Below, in pieces: positions 1-14,500 of a stretch of DNA of 64,000 nucleotides. Source of the stretch: Paragonimus skrjabini miyazakii (lineage: Eukaryota > Platyhelminthes > Trematoda > Plagiorchiida > Troglotrematidae); NCBI GenBank assembly GCA_014338405.1, contig JTDE01002445.1, positions 59,302 to 123,301 of the forward strand, in the 5' to 3' direction. The position numbers were made by a program, and so were the translations under genes. Within the stretch, counting starts at the first letter, position 1. The number at the start of each line of letters is the position of its first letter. A model generated the notes under the pieces. The model saw only the letters and a list, made by a program, of their open reading frames with translations, was not told where the DNA came from and ran no database searches.

Positions 1-2130
1 AATCCACTTTTAGTAAGGTCTGAATAAATGCTCAATTTCAATGCGGTTGGAAAGTTTTTCACTAACGATAAAGACCAAACTGAAGCAGTTTTGACTAGTC
101 GTTGGCATATGTTACCCAGGGAGTACACGAAGTTACATTTAAAAAATGTAAATATTGATGTGAAAATCTGTTCCCCATGGAAAATAGGCTCACAAGAGCC
201 TATCAATTTCATATATTCCTGTGAAGCTGGTCTACCTAGAGTATACATTAGGACAGGGGACAGTTGCCTTCTGATCACGGAGAAAGTTTTATCTCCGAAC
301 ACAATGTGGGTAAGCTTTTTGACTCTTCAAAGAAAATTCATTGTGACGGTGTTTAACTGAAAGAGGAGTTTTTCTAGATGCATGAGCCCTAGACCACGTT
401 TGACAGAGAGATACAGGAAAGCAATAATGCACCAGACAATAAGACGACATTTCTGGTGAGATGCTCTCTGCAGGTTCGATATGTCTGGACAAACTAAACA
501 TTATCCACTGCGCCATCTTGAGAAGAGAATGTTTTTAGGATAAGCGGTCAATCACTGGTGATGCAATTCACACAATAGCTAGTCGGGAAGTGCATCTCCT
601 ATTATGTAGTTTGATCGTATGTGGGCATCCTCATTGTATGTGCTCATAATATCCTGACCATATCAGTGTGACAGAACGTTGATTGCAATCTAAAATTTCA
701 CCAAGTTACACACTTTAGTTTTGTTTCTTATCGGGTCGGCAAACTAGAGGGAGGCACTTTTGGTCCCGTGTGAGTCTCGTAGTTACAGCTTCAACTGACA
801 AACTGTAAGCATAAGGATTAGTACTGTCTGGTATTTTGTGCAACTTATCTAATCAGCAATCGTATACATTAACTTCATCGCCTAGGCCTATTCGCGAGAC
901 ATCAAGTGACCTGAGCACTACTCACACTTGATTGTAACTGAATGGTTTGGTTGTATCATTTAAAATATGTGAGGCCCGGAAAACCACCAAAGATGAGAAT
1001 CTCCAACGGGCAAAACCTGCCCAACCTACAGGAATCGAACAGGTTCACTGCACTTAAAATGTACTACTCTTGAACAGACTTGCTGCACGTTTTCTTGTAC
1101 GCGGTTAACGTGAATAATTAAACCTGTCTTTGGCATTGACGTTAGGTTAACAATTGCCTACATGATCGATCACTCGTCTAGTCCCCAATTCTCATCCGAA
1201 AATGTATATGTCCTTCATGGGTTCTACTGACTTAACATAAGCTCACTGCTGTTAAAATACTGACCGACAAATAACAAGAACTAGCGACGGACATCTAGAA
1301 GCTAGTGTAATTACGCAAAGTTATAGCAAGTTAAATTTCAGATAGCCTTACACTTTCCTACCTGGTCCGAGCCATATGATCAGTGCTACCTGCTTCTGTC
1401 CACTTAGTTTGTTCATGACTATGTGCATTCTTTGATGTAAGTGGACCAGTGATCGCCGGATTCAACTGTGTGTTGATACATGCAATATCCTGGATGGAAA
1501 TTTACAAACCTGGAAGTCGTCACAAACAATAATTAGGGCCTCATGATCTCTGCAACTAATACATGTTACCGGATGAGAAACGATGACTAGGTTGGTGACT
1601 GATGTTCACTGATGGTTACGTAACTAATGGCTACTAAGACTCGAATGTTATCAAAAAGTGGTGTAATTACGTACGAATGAATACATGTAGTCAAGAGTGC
1701 AGAAATTCTGATTGAAAGCACCCTACATTTCTGCCCAGTGCAGGTTGGATCGATTTTTCCGTGGGTATTTTCCTGCATGCCGAAAAGTGAGGTCAATCGA
1801 GTGTTAGTTGATTTTCACCATGCAAATACAGAAGGAAGTTCTCATTTAGGCGAAGAGCTAGTTACTTGCTAATGTTATCCTCTATATAGCGAGCGAAGTT
1901 CAAGTCTACGGAATGTACTTGTTCAAACCTGTTCAATCAGATTGGTTTTTTTCTAAAGGTGCCAGACATGGATGTTGTTCAACTTGTACATAGGAAATTA
2001 CCGGCTGCTTATCTCTTGAGTAGTGTCATTTTTCCCAACTGAGTGGCTGCTAACTTAACCATCCCTCATCATTTGTTTAGATCGACTGATCGAATTAGCA
2101 AAACTTGTCTACCACATTATATTATTTCAG
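1..2130. other. IFT172 intron, no gene recognised
   Basis: No IFT172 exon is visible before 2131. On the minus strand near 480-520 there is a tRNA-like A-box phrase (TGGCGCAGTGGAT) that may be a decayed SINE head. The small open frames here match nothing I know. Confidence 0.4.
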
Positions 2131-2517
2131 GAGGAATTCAACGAGGAGCGACTGAGAGTGGCCAACGGTGGCGACGTTGAATCTTCATTCAGAAGTGGCC
2201 GGCTGATGGGCACAGGTGGTGCGTCCGGTTTTCACAAGACGAAGAACTCAAATGATACTGAAAACACCAATGCTTGCTTCTTACAAGCAAGGGAACTGGA
2301 GTCTCGTGGTGAATATTTGCGAGCTGTTGAATGCTACCTAAAATTACAACCGGAATCGAGCTCTACCGCTAGTTCTGAGGAAACAACTGGCGGAATTCCC
2401 GCCGAAATATGCCAGCACGCATGGCTCCATGCTGCCAATCTGGCCGTGAAGTTTTTACCTTCTGACAGTGCTGCTAAAGTGGCCGAATTAGTAGCTACAC
2501 GTCTGATGAACATCAAA
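2131..2517 (+). CDS. IFT172: IFT172 exon A (first exon in window)
   Basis: This exon has 129 codons. The acceptor is a T-rich tract ending in CAG just before 2131 and the donor is AAA|GTAAGT at 2518. It begins EEFNEERLR, matching the EEYERE region of animal IFT172, and ends VATRLMNIK. Compared with the human protein it carries a Ser/Gly/Asn-rich insertion after EEFNEERLR and a short Ser/Thr-rich insertion after YLKLQPES, so the family core is interrupted by low-complexity linkers. Confidence 0.93.
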
Positions 2518-5500
2518 GTAAGTCCGATCCATACCCAGTGATTGTGGACCTTGTTTCTTGTTGACCACATTGGATGTAAAGACAACGCAAAATATTAGCA
2601 TCACCATTTACTGGAATGATTAATAATAAGTTATCTCTAGATTACCATAGAAATTATAAGAAATAAATTGCGAAAACAGCTGTTTTACAGTCATTCTTAT
2701 CAGATTTATATATTCAATTGAAACATATGCGAATTACATATAGAACAACAAAATGTATAAATCAACAATTGTTTCACGGGACGGGACAGATCATAGTATA
2801 ACGGAGGGAGGTGGTGGTGTTGATGTGTGTGATAGAATGACATATGGATCAATCGCAGCTGACAGCGTCAAATTTGTCACCTTCTGCCGAGGTTTAAGTG
2901 TTTTCGTGATGGGTGGTCCAGAGAGGTGACGGGTTTATACGCAATGCTTCCCCGTAAACATGCGTGGATCAGAATCTGATGGCAGTAGCTTCAGCTGTTG
3001 ATAAAGGCCGCACTCTGACCGATCTGGGGTGGAATTGATAGACCTTATCGATAAATCGGAACGTGTCAGCTTAATTTCAGGGGCAGTATCGTTCGTGGAA
3101 GACCCGATTGCGTTGGAATTGAGCCTTATCGGAAAATTGCAGAACCACTGCGGGAGGTGTTCACGAATCATTTCTGATACTCTTCTTGTTTTCCTGCCAA
3201 CTAAACCGACTTCATAACACCAAATGAGAAAGGAGATACAAAAAGACAGAAAGAACGTGAATGCATCACCAGTAGCGGACAGGTGTTGAATGATACAATA
3301 CATCTTGCTGCAGAGTAGGTAACCTCAGTTGTCTTCAAAAGTCCACAGCCAATTCGTTCACGGTTAATCTCATCCTTATATGATCATTAGATAAGAATTC
3401 GCTTTTACTCAGGTGTCTCAATCAGCTCACGTTTTGCGTTGGACTTCATATTCTTGTGTTTGAATCTCTTGGGGCATCAATTCAGTGGTAGTCTGAAATA
3501 CGCATCAATGGTCGGAAATGTACTTATCCCAAACCCAGAGCTAGTATCTACGCAGTACTAATAACGCAGCACTTTAGCCAGCATAATCGCAATGTAATCA
3601 TTATTTGTCATCATAATGATTATCATCATTATCACCATATCAGCGATGAGCCTGACCAAAAGATACTGTGGCTCGGGCCGCCGTTCACCTCAACAATGAC
3701 GTGGAATATCCTAGAAGAAAACGTTACTAAGAAGATTGAAAATTATTAAAACAAGACTAAGCGGAAAAACTAGAAATGGTATGGATACAGGTACGCCATT
3801 GACTGCGACACATCACCATCTCGGATAGCGTCTCTAACCAGCGGTTTGAGTGATCACGAGGACCCCATCCAGGCAAGCGACACCTACCCACTTTGCTCAA
3901 TGGAGCAGTCAGGGTCTTCATATTTCGTGACCAGGTTGTTGCTTGACTACCCAACCGTTGGTGGCCCGGTACGGTAAACGATCAGATGACATACGGAGTA
4001 CGTGACTCAACCATCGCAAGCTGTGCAACGTAATTAGTTGACCAATTAATCGCGCATCCCGAACGTTCCGGAATACGCGCCGGCGAACTGCCACATTGCT
4101 CACACGATCAGTCCGCTTAATATGGACCAATTGGCAGAGACAACGATGGTCAAAAACAGCAAGCCCGTTGATATCTTCCTTGCGAACAGGCCACGTTTCC
4201 GAATAATAGAGGAAGACAGAACGTCCACAAGCAATATGTACCCTTCCTTTTAACTGCAACCGAACGTCTTTTCGACGTTACAGATGACGCAGTTTGGCAA
4301 AGGCAATTCGTGCCCTAGCTATCCTCACTGATATCTCATCAGCAATATTACAAGCCGACAGTATAGTGCTACCCAAGTACGTAAAACCTTCCACAGTCTC
4401 AATCGGACTACCTGCAATAAAAAAGTTGGGGTGGAAATGCCCCAGTTTCGAAGTAACACTTTGCACTTTGAAGGTGCACAGTGCATTCCATACAAACCAG
4501 CCCGATCACTCAACTTGTTCAACATGGTCTGCATGTCCTCGACTGAACGGCCGAATAAATGTTGTCCGCATACTCCAGATCGGTCAGCCTAGCGCCAAGA
4601 AGAAGCTCAACACCGAGTTCACTGGATTCCTCAAGCGCACGCTCCAGAATTTTGTCCATGGTCAGTTCGCCGGCGCGTATTCCGTAGTGCTCGGGATGCG
4701 TGATCAATCGGTCAATTAATCACGCTACACAGCTTGCGATGGTTGAGTCACGTACTCCGTATGTCATCTAATCGTTTACCGTACCGGACATTATATGCTG
4801 AGGCCATCAACAGTTTGGTAAAACCGCGTGGTGGTCAACCAACAACGTGGTCACAAAATATGAAGATCCTGACTGCTCCATTGAGCAAAGTGGGTAGGTG
4901 TTGCCTGCCTGGATGGGGCTCTCGTGATCACTCAAATCGCTGGTTAGAGACGCTATTGGACATGGCAATGTGTCGCAGTCAATGGCGGACTTGTATCCAT
5001 ACCATTTCTAGTTGTTCCGCTTAGTCTTGTTTTAATAATTTTCAATCTTCTTAGTAACGTTTTCTTCCAGAATATTCCACATCACTGTTGAGGCGAGCGG
5101 CGGCCCAAGCCACAGTACCTTATGGTCAGGCTCATGGCAGTTATGATGATATGTACAACGTAGTTATTTATACAGTAAAGCAAGAATAGCATACAATATT
5201 CGATTAGGAATTACAATCACTACACATTCTTAATTAGCTTTTTAAAGGCATTCCAAATCAATCTGGTGAATATTTCATTTGCTTATCTTCTGCTCACTGT
5301 CTCCCATACAATACACCAAATTTCTTCCGTACTTCAGAGGGACAACTCTGTGAAAATGTGTGCGGTGACCACAGCTAGTTTTTTTCGGTTAAATGACTTT
5401 TGAATTGATCCATTCATTTGACAAAGTAATGTTGAATCCAGCAGTTATTGTTTGCTGACATTTCCGAATCCGACGGCAAACTTTACATGAATGCGCTCTA

Positions 5501-8500
5501 TAATTATAGCTTGCAAAATGATAGTTCGTAGATGCAATATGAGCGTTGTATAAGTGAAATTGTGGTAATTTGCACATTGAATTCTTAAAGCACCTAGTTC
5601 ACCATATTTGGCAATCGGCCGTAGGATTATAAACACATGTGTACACGTCAGCTTGTCACATTAACCAAATCCAAACATCCCCAATCTGGTATGGACTGGA
5701 AGAAATTAAACTGATGGTACACGGTCTGTCCAAACTGGTTAAGAATTCATATGAAAAAATATTCAGACCATATATCTGGGGAATAAAGTTGAGGGATTTT
5801 TCAAGATGTCTAGAAAGAGAACCGTAATGCTAGAATAATAGGATTTCTAAACCATGAATAGACTACTGCGTTCGCTCAACTGTTTTCAGCAGTATCCAGC
5901 GGTATCAGGATAACACATAAAGGCGGGAATCACCAAAATGTCAGCCTGATTTGTGGCTCACAACACTAGCTGGCGCACGGTTAACACCTATCAGTCGGTA
6001 TCCTCATGAGTGACGCCTAGACGTAGTCGGTGGGTTCCGTTTCAATGTCATCATTGAGAGTACTTGATGTGTAAACACTGCACAAATTCAGTGCGATAGG
6101 CCCTTAAAGTTTTGTTGCGATCATTTCTGACAAGATGCCGAGTAAAAATATGCTAAGCTGATGACGGAATATTTCTGCATATTTCCATCACTCCTCACTT
6201 CTGGTAGTGGTAGTATAGAAAGAAGTATCTCTGTAATTATCGTCTTAAGGGAACTAGCTTAAAAATAAACTGCTTTTAGTTATGTGCAGAGGCATACTGT
6301 TTTTGAATACGGAGTGGTAAGCAAACCTTCAACAAGTGTAACCTTCTATTGCAAAGCAGAACTGTGAAATGTTCGATTTGCTCAATGATTTTCGATGGTG
6401 TGACGCAATATCAATCACAAACCAAGATCTGTCTTGCCTCTCGCGAATTTCGGCTAGTTATCCTCCCCATCACATATCTTTATCAATCACATAGCCAGAA
6501 TTCCTTCAGACCTATCAGATTTCATTCACATGCCCTATAACCTGGTTTGTTGTAGGTTTTACCGTTTCGATATGATTTGTTCAGTTTGTGACTCATATGA
6601 TGGTACACGTTTGTGACTGAACAGTGAATGTGCTTGAAGTGTCAAACTACCTTTTTATAACTTCTTAAATCACAGCCGAAGAAAGGAATGATTAGTTTCT
6701 TCAGAAAAATGTTTTGCGTAACACTGTTCTTTCCATTGCTAACCAAGTGTCATGGAAGTTGCTTCAGTGTGAGTGTTTGATGCGTGATAAACAAGTGTTC
6801 GATTAGTTTGTGTAGATGCGCGCTTTGATCACGCAATGCAACCGGGGACATCTGGATAGACTAATGTAGTGAAGATGAACGACTACACTACACTACTCGA
6901 TAGTATTTAGATACTAAGATAACCGGGAGAAAATATGAGAAGGAACGCTGGAGTGCACTGTGGCACGAAATGGTGTTTTCCTTACATGAACGTGGCAACC
7001 GTGGTGTTCCTGCATCAGTGTTATGTGCAGACCAGTGTTTTGTTCGCTGTGGTCTTGAAGCATATATTCTGTTGATTTTCCGAATAAACAATCCTTGAGC
7101 CGTCCCCGTTCTCGACTCACAACACTGGTGTGATCGATGAGGTTGGCAACCCAAGCTTGCGAACCCGACCGGAGTTGTCGTGCTATCCATCTAGGATGGT
7201 ATGAATTTGAATCACAGAACGTATTTTTAACTGGCGCGTGGTTGTACACACTAAATTGGTCACTTCTTTTCGATCAATAGACAGAAACTTCGAGTGTTTG
7301 TTACCAGACTGTGTTGTTTGTCTTCAGTCAGACCATTGCCCTGCTTCATCGCATTGACCAACAGTTTAGGAGAAAGTATTTGAAAAATGATTGGATCGGA
7401 CGAATTCCTCCATACGAAATCAACCAATGATTCGCGGAGAGCTACAGGCGGCCAGTGTTGCCAACTCGAACGAATTGACATGTCAGTGCATTGACGGATC
7501 TGGCTAGCACTCTGGCATAAAATCGGATTTCGTTATAACGAGAATCGGAGTAAAACAAGTTAGTTAAACTTGTCACACGTTGAAATGAACGAGCTGAAAG
7601 CTAAGTCGAGCCAACCGGTAGAAAAGCTGAGCCTTCGAGACCAGTTAAATCTCTCCATTTTACAGCTTCTTATTTGAAGTTGCACGGTATCACAATTGTT
7701 ACTTTTTGATTTCGTTTCGAAAAGCGGAAGATTTACAACAGTTCTGACACTGGATAAAGGAGGCATCCATCCATTCTGTTTCTCACGTTAACAATTTAGT
7801 ATGAGAAATAGGTTGGTGCCTTCTCCAGCAACCAGCGGAACATGTTCCCAAACGGTCAAACAAGTGGGTGGCACAAACCATCAACCTGGCTGACGACATA
7901 TTTTGCTGGTCAACACATATCTGCATTCGCAGTCGGAGATCACATTATGTGAAGCACACCAACGCTTTGTTCATCACAGCCCGTGTATTCCAAAGTAACG
8001 AGGAGGCTGTGTTGAACTTGAGCATCACGTGTAGGTTGCGACCTCAAATGTACTCCGCAGTGTCACGTGCTGATTCTATGTGTGTGTCGGCTAGTGGTGA
8101 TCTTTTTAAACTTGCTTTTTCTTCCTCATTTTAGCGTTACACACTTGCTGGAGAACTTCTACTCAGTGTGGATAGAACACAGAAAGCAATTGATGCATTT
8201 ATCGCAGGTGAAGAATGGAGCAAAGCCCGTCGTGTTGCCCGTGAACTGGAACCACGACTAGAATCATATGTGGAGAGGAAGTACAAAGAAGCGCTCAAGG
8301 TAGATACTACTAATCATGTTCTCTGCGAAGTTTAATGTAATTCATGGTGTTTCTTTGAGAAACACATCCATCTTGTACATATCTGTATATGAAACAGTTT
8401 GAAACCTGTAAATTTTTCGGGGGTGACTCCGTTCAAATCAGTAAGGTACAATAAACCACTCTTTCCGTGAATAGACGTAGGTAAAACACAGGTAAGTGAT

Positions 8501-11500
8501 TCAAAACGTGAAACTTATACCAGACAGTTTGTATGATTTGAAGATTTCATTAACGTTCTGGGGACGACATGCCACCGTTACTCATGCTACTTCAGCCGGA
8601 ACTCGGAGGCATCACGCGTCCATTTTGTACAGTAGATGTCGTGAACGAAGCTGTGTTGTGGTCGTGGTTACTCATGCATAGATGAAACATAAACAAACAA
8701 TGTGTGAACAAGCTGTTGAAAAATAATCAAAAGCCGTACGAGCAGAAAAAGCAACGTCAAGTGGAAAGCGTTTATCGTAACGTCCTAGCTGAATCGCATG
8801 GGCGCAGTGTAATTACGGGAATGACCTCAATAACTTAAAGGTTAGGCGGGGAAGGGGTAACCATCGCAAGCGAATACGTACGTGTTGTGTACACAGTGCA
8901 GATGGGGGGAGGGTGAGCAGGAAACCGACCAAATGCAACCAAATCAAAGCGATCCACCAGAAATTTATTGTAGCAGTATGTTCAATATGTAGGCGACTAA
9001 TCGCAAGTTGCATTTTCAAAAGGCGATCATGATTCAATGGCTAGAACGAGTTGAAACAAAATAGATTCGCATAGAGGTAGGTGATAAATCGAGTCTGCAC
9101 GTAATAACCAACTTATCGTCTAATCAATTAAATCTATTGGTGAAAACATCTTTCACATATATCGGTTCAATTTGGCATTAATTTGACCAACGCAAAAAAA
9201 CTTTGTAAAACTCTTTCCCATAATAGTCCTATAAAAACAAACATTATGGGCTAAAAAGTACTTGAAACGAACATCCTCCTCAACTAGTAACACGCTAAAA
9301 TATGTAGAAACTAACTTAAAATAGTTAAATAATTAAGCGACATCACAAGTAATAAGGGTTGACGTTTTTATTTATTTGGTCGGAAACAAGTTTGTTTTAT
9401 TCACCTTCTGAACGTATTAAGATGAAGTGCTTTCATAGCTGTCGCTGTTTCCTTGAATAAATTGGACACCATTCAAAACTGACTGCAGCTATCGCACTCC
9501 CATAAAATCTCCAGTCAATCTCTTTCGAAAAGAAGCACTAGATTCAAGTTTCGTTCATGTTACAACTCGTCAGTAGTGCATATTCTCGTCACAGCTGGAA
9601 CTAGAACTCTGGTCATACTTTCCTAAGGCAATCTTGTTGATCACTGCGCCATTGCGATTGAATTAGCATATGTAAACGCGGAGGCACGTTAATTCGTAAG
9701 TGATGTTGAGATTGCACGATTGCCTCAGAAGGAGACAGCGACTGTCCTGTTAACCACAGTCAATGACCAAGTTGAAATCACAGAAATCACTAACATATTC
9801 AGCGATATTTCGATTATTGGTGAGTAGTAGGGGATTTTAGTTTATTATACGAACTGAACATCACTCATGACTGGCTACAGCTGTCTCAATCCCGTGGGCT
9901 CTTTAGTCAAATGCTTCCGAAAAATTTAGATGAGACCCAACTGTGAAAAGTCAGGGCTTCGGCTGGATTCGAACCAGCGACAGACACACCATGCCTCAAC
10001 GCGGCAAGGGCTCTACCAGCTGAGCTACGAAGCCACGCCAGGAGCTCGGAAATTTCACTTCCGAAAAACACTGAACTCGAGTTTTGCTTGTGTTAGAGCA
10101 CGCCAGTAGTGCATATCCTTGCCACGTTCAAAATTTGAGCTCCGGCCGCGCTTTCATGAGACAACCCTATTGATCACCACGCCACTGACTTCAAATTATG
10201 CACTACTAACTTACCACGTGCAGACAGCCAAACTTGCTTGTGATTAATGCCTAGATTATCAGATCACCCCAAGAGGAGAAACAGCAACTGTTCTATTAGT
10301 TCCAGTTGATGAGCTCACGACTCTAACCAAACGTGAGTGTCCCTGTCGGTTGATCGCGCGGAATAAATGACCATTGTTGAACCTCATAACTCGTGAGCTG
10401 AAACACGCATATTCATTCACTCCTTAGAAGCTCGCCGAATAGAGTAAATATAAGTTATTTGTTGGAATATATCTGCGACCGATTAGATTATCTTAATTCC
10501 AGAACAACTTGCGAACAATCGGCAATCTGATATATTGATAAGTTCTCACCCATGACACGAAAACATCATCAGACCAGATTAACCAGTTACAAATTTGATG
10601 GTATTTAGGACAGACTAGACGTAAGCAACTAACCGAAGCAGAGGATAACAGGTCATGGGTCAAATGTGCACAGACACGAGTCAATTTTTGGTTTCAAGTG
10701 TTAACTACAATAGGACACGTGAACTGCTAGACAGAAGTGAAATCGATATGGTCTATTACATAGGTCAGTCAAAAGGTCAACTGTTTTCGAGAGAAGTCGA
10801 TAAGGGTATCACAGCCTTAATGCATCAAGATTGTCGTCTTATCCAGCCATCAATGCAAGTCAGTTCGAACAATCGAAAACCGGCCGCCACGTGATAGAGT
10901 GTTCAGCCCCGTCAACCTTGTTTACGGAGTAGCTGATGTTCTCTGCAACTAAGCTCTCCTGTGTAGTTTTAAACCCTCGTCTAATCACTTCGACATTTTC
11001 TACATCAATTTCATGACCTGCGTCCAACGTGTGTCTAGCGATTGCAGAATCCCTGATCATAATCTGATACTCAAGTTGATTTCCCGGAACTTAACTAATG
11101 CTCATTCAGTGCCCATTTACTCTAAATTCTAAATTCTCGTGCTGTCCACCCCATATAAGCATGTGGACAATGCTTGCAATCTATTCTACATACACAATTA
11201 CTAGTCCTCTCAACAGGTAAGAGGTCCTTAGGTTGCACGAAGATTTTATGCAATGTCGCCGACTTTCGAGAAAACGTCCTGATGGCCACTTCGTTACAGG
11301 CCTTACAAACAGCCTCTGGTGTCTCTTCCTTGTATGGAATAACGGTAGTGCTGTTCTATCTCCTTGTTTGATTACGGCTAGTTTACCATAAATACCACCA
11401 AATTCGTAACTGGTTCACGTGGCTTGAAGAAGCATCAGTGTCAGAAGTGAAACGTCACTAACCTAAATTAACACTTGTTCACAAATTGTTCTGCAATTAT

Positions 11501-14500
11501 AACTCAAAGTCACTGTGGTGAAAAAGCTAACGCTGTTGAATGACAGTTTACATGTTCCACCGTGATAAGGGTAGTTGTATCTGTACTGTTGGACTGGAGC
11601 GGCCAGGCATACGGGAGATAATCGGAACTCAGGACAACAAGTAAATCAAACGAACTTCTGATCATAACATTTATGCTTACAAACGGCTACATTATACTTT
11701 AGCATAATTTGAGACGAATTATGTTTTAAAACGCCAGTACTCCTTGTAAAATTTGACAGAAATCCTTGTTTACAATGAAAAAGTATCTTCTTCAAGTGGT
11801 GCAACCACGAAGTTTGATACGACTAAAAAACTCGACATTTTCCATATAGCTCGACCATTTTATCCTGCTGTTTCTTGAATGTTTATTTCAGTATTCTCAT
11901 TTCCAACAATTATTGGCTTGGATGTACATGACTGAATGCAGAGACAAGTTCCACATTGGTTTTCATTAAACGGTCTCATTTAAGGACAGCAATTCATGAT
12001 AACGTACATGGTATGGCACAAGCCGACACCCTGCGGTAAGTTTCGTTTATGTTTTGGACTAATCAGCTAGATAAAGCTCAGAAAAGGATCGCACCGATCC
12101 AAGCTCTTAGTGATCAGGTCATTAACAATATGAAAGTTACTGTTGATGAGCAATTAAGAAACCTACCATCAGTTCAGAAGTGTCTTGTGGATTGTATAGA
12201 CAAACAGTCCATATCATTACCAGTCTTGTACTGGTCATAGTGAGGGCATGAATAAGAAATAATTCTTTCACATTACCTCTATCTGACTACTCCAAACAAG
12301 GATTAAACCGGATGAGTGAGCATCACCAATGTGTGTTCAATAATGAATTGTTTGAGCTGGGCAATATCGTGTGTCTTGATACTATCCTACTTAAATACAA
12401 ACCCAGCGTAATTTTTCACAGCCCGTCACGCATATATAAATCCATCTTGCTTAGTCTTCCGGACAAGCTGAAACTCTCGAGGGAGTCGACATCCTGTCCG
12501 CTCTGGACATGTACGCAGAACAAGGAAGGTGGGAGAAGTGTCTGGCTGCTGCTGAACAGCTGCTGCAAGCAGCTAGTGCGTCCGCTGCTGGTGGAGGAAG
12601 TTCCAGTTCGAAGGTGAAACGGGAACACCAGCGTCTGCACAAATACGTAGCCGCGTACGCTGCCACATTGATCAAAGAGTCACGCGTCTACGATGCCATG
12701 CTTTTGTACAAAAAGTATGGCGCACCAGCCTACACACAAAATTTTAACATATACAAGCGAATATTCCAGGTAAGTAACGCACAAACTTTCGAAATGCATC
12801 ATAGCTATTAGACACCACTTATCCACGATAAGAGGATTATCTTAATAGCTCATCGTAATGTCTTGCACTATTAGTATGGATAACCGTTAAACTCGGATGG
12901 GAAAGAGATTGAAAAAACGATTACCAGTAAAAAAACCAACATAACTTCAAATTGTCGTGATGTTTCATGTTGAACACTCGTTCACCTGATAAGCAGGAAC
13001 GGTGAAACCCACACTCCGGTCCGAATAAGGATACATACTTCGGTGATTATCCCATTTCAAACTGCATCTTCAAGAATATGATTACATGTACAAAAGAGTG
13101 AGCAACCAACGGCCGGCCGGCTGACAGTACCATCCTAACCTCTCATGTACATCCGTCCACGTTGGTTTTAAAACAGTCAAAATAGTTTGACTAAACGTTA
13201 CCTAGTATGTCAATAATGCAATCCAGTACCGTTAGAACTGAATCTGCCATACATGTACTGACCCCTTTCCTAGTAAAACACCAACTTTTGCATATATACG
13301 AACACGCAATGTACAATGATTGTCGAATTCGACACATGTTCCCGCTATGTTATGGAACGATTAACCTAAACAGGCATGCCGGCTTAACCAGGAAGAATTT
13401 TGCACTGCGCCGTTAAACATTCAAGAGAGGTTAGATGAGAGACACTAAGATAAGGAACATTAATGCTTGAATTTTAACGAAAATCTTTTCTTGCTACTGA
13501 AAGTTATAGAAACTAGGTAAGTCAGCAACAAAGTTGGCATCAATGTCCTGTGGTATTCATATGTACAGGCGAGCTTTTCAAAAAAAAACATTAACAGAAG
13601 GTTAGGAACCCGGTTAACTGATACTCATTTAGATCATACTGTGAATCTGATCTCGCCAAGTCTATCATTTAAAACTGAGAAGCGTTCATTATCATCATCA
13701 TAGACAGCAATACATCAGTGGTTCACACTGATGCTTAACTGCCACACAACCATGAAGAAGAAGAAACAAACCCTGTTTAGGAGGATAGAGAAAAAAAGGG
13801 AGAGGGTAGGGGACCTAACCGCTAAAAATAGCTACGTCTACATTCAAACATACAACATCAAGGCGCCTACACCTTGCAAACAAACAACCAAGCTGTAAGT
13901 GAAAGTAAGGCGTCGTCAGCAAGACAGCTTCCTTACGGCTTTCAATGCTTCGCGTCATTAAGTGCACTCACTTCACAGACAACTCGGCCAAACAACGACA
14001 ACATTCACGCCACTGAGCTCGGTTAGCCGCCAACTCACCTAACATCTCAAGCCACCGACTCCCTGAGTCGCGAGGGCTCCAACCCGGGAGACGAAGCCGA
14101 TCTACAGTGCCCAACCGCTTCGTGAACGATTTCATTTGTCTACGCCAGGTCATCATCTGTCCACCTCACACCTTACGCCAATCGGCCGCAGCGTCGGTGT
14201 CGCGTGACGAACATCATCAGACTAATACGTCTGATTTCTGACTCCCTAATCCGAAAGCTATTTCAATGAAACGAACGCTACAATTACTCTATTGGGTTTT
14301 ACTATCGCTATCGTCATTTATTGAACGTAGATGGATATGGTTCAATTTCCATCCATTGATATGACTAAGGGGTTGCCGTCAAGCGCAACCTGAGTTTCAT
14401 AAAATTGATTAGCATTCCTTGGGGTAGCTAGGTTAGGTTTCCAGACTTTGTACGACAAGACGTTCACTGCCACGTGAAGTGCAAGGTCATGGTGGGGGCG

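Noticed and set aside
28..360. 110-codon plus-strand frame as an upstream IFT172 exon
   Set aside because: Its translation does not resemble the IFT172 segment expected before exon A, and it lacks suitable splice sites in frame.
3590..3640. Microsatellite as an independent repeat
   Set aside because: It is the tandem tail of the adjacent RTE insertion.
9951..10034. Functional tRNA gene
   Set aside because: Acceptor, D and T arms pair well, but the region between D and T arms is about 8 nt too long and the anticodon arm has wrong geometry without T33.
10590..10640. Hammerhead core near the 3' end of the 10.5 kb PLE (CTGATGATG on minus strand)
   Set aside because: No stem II and no GAAA follow at the needed position.
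12416..12675. Minus-strand frames opposite IFT172 exon C
   Set aside because: They are antisense shadows of the Ala/Ser/Gly-rich coding sequence.
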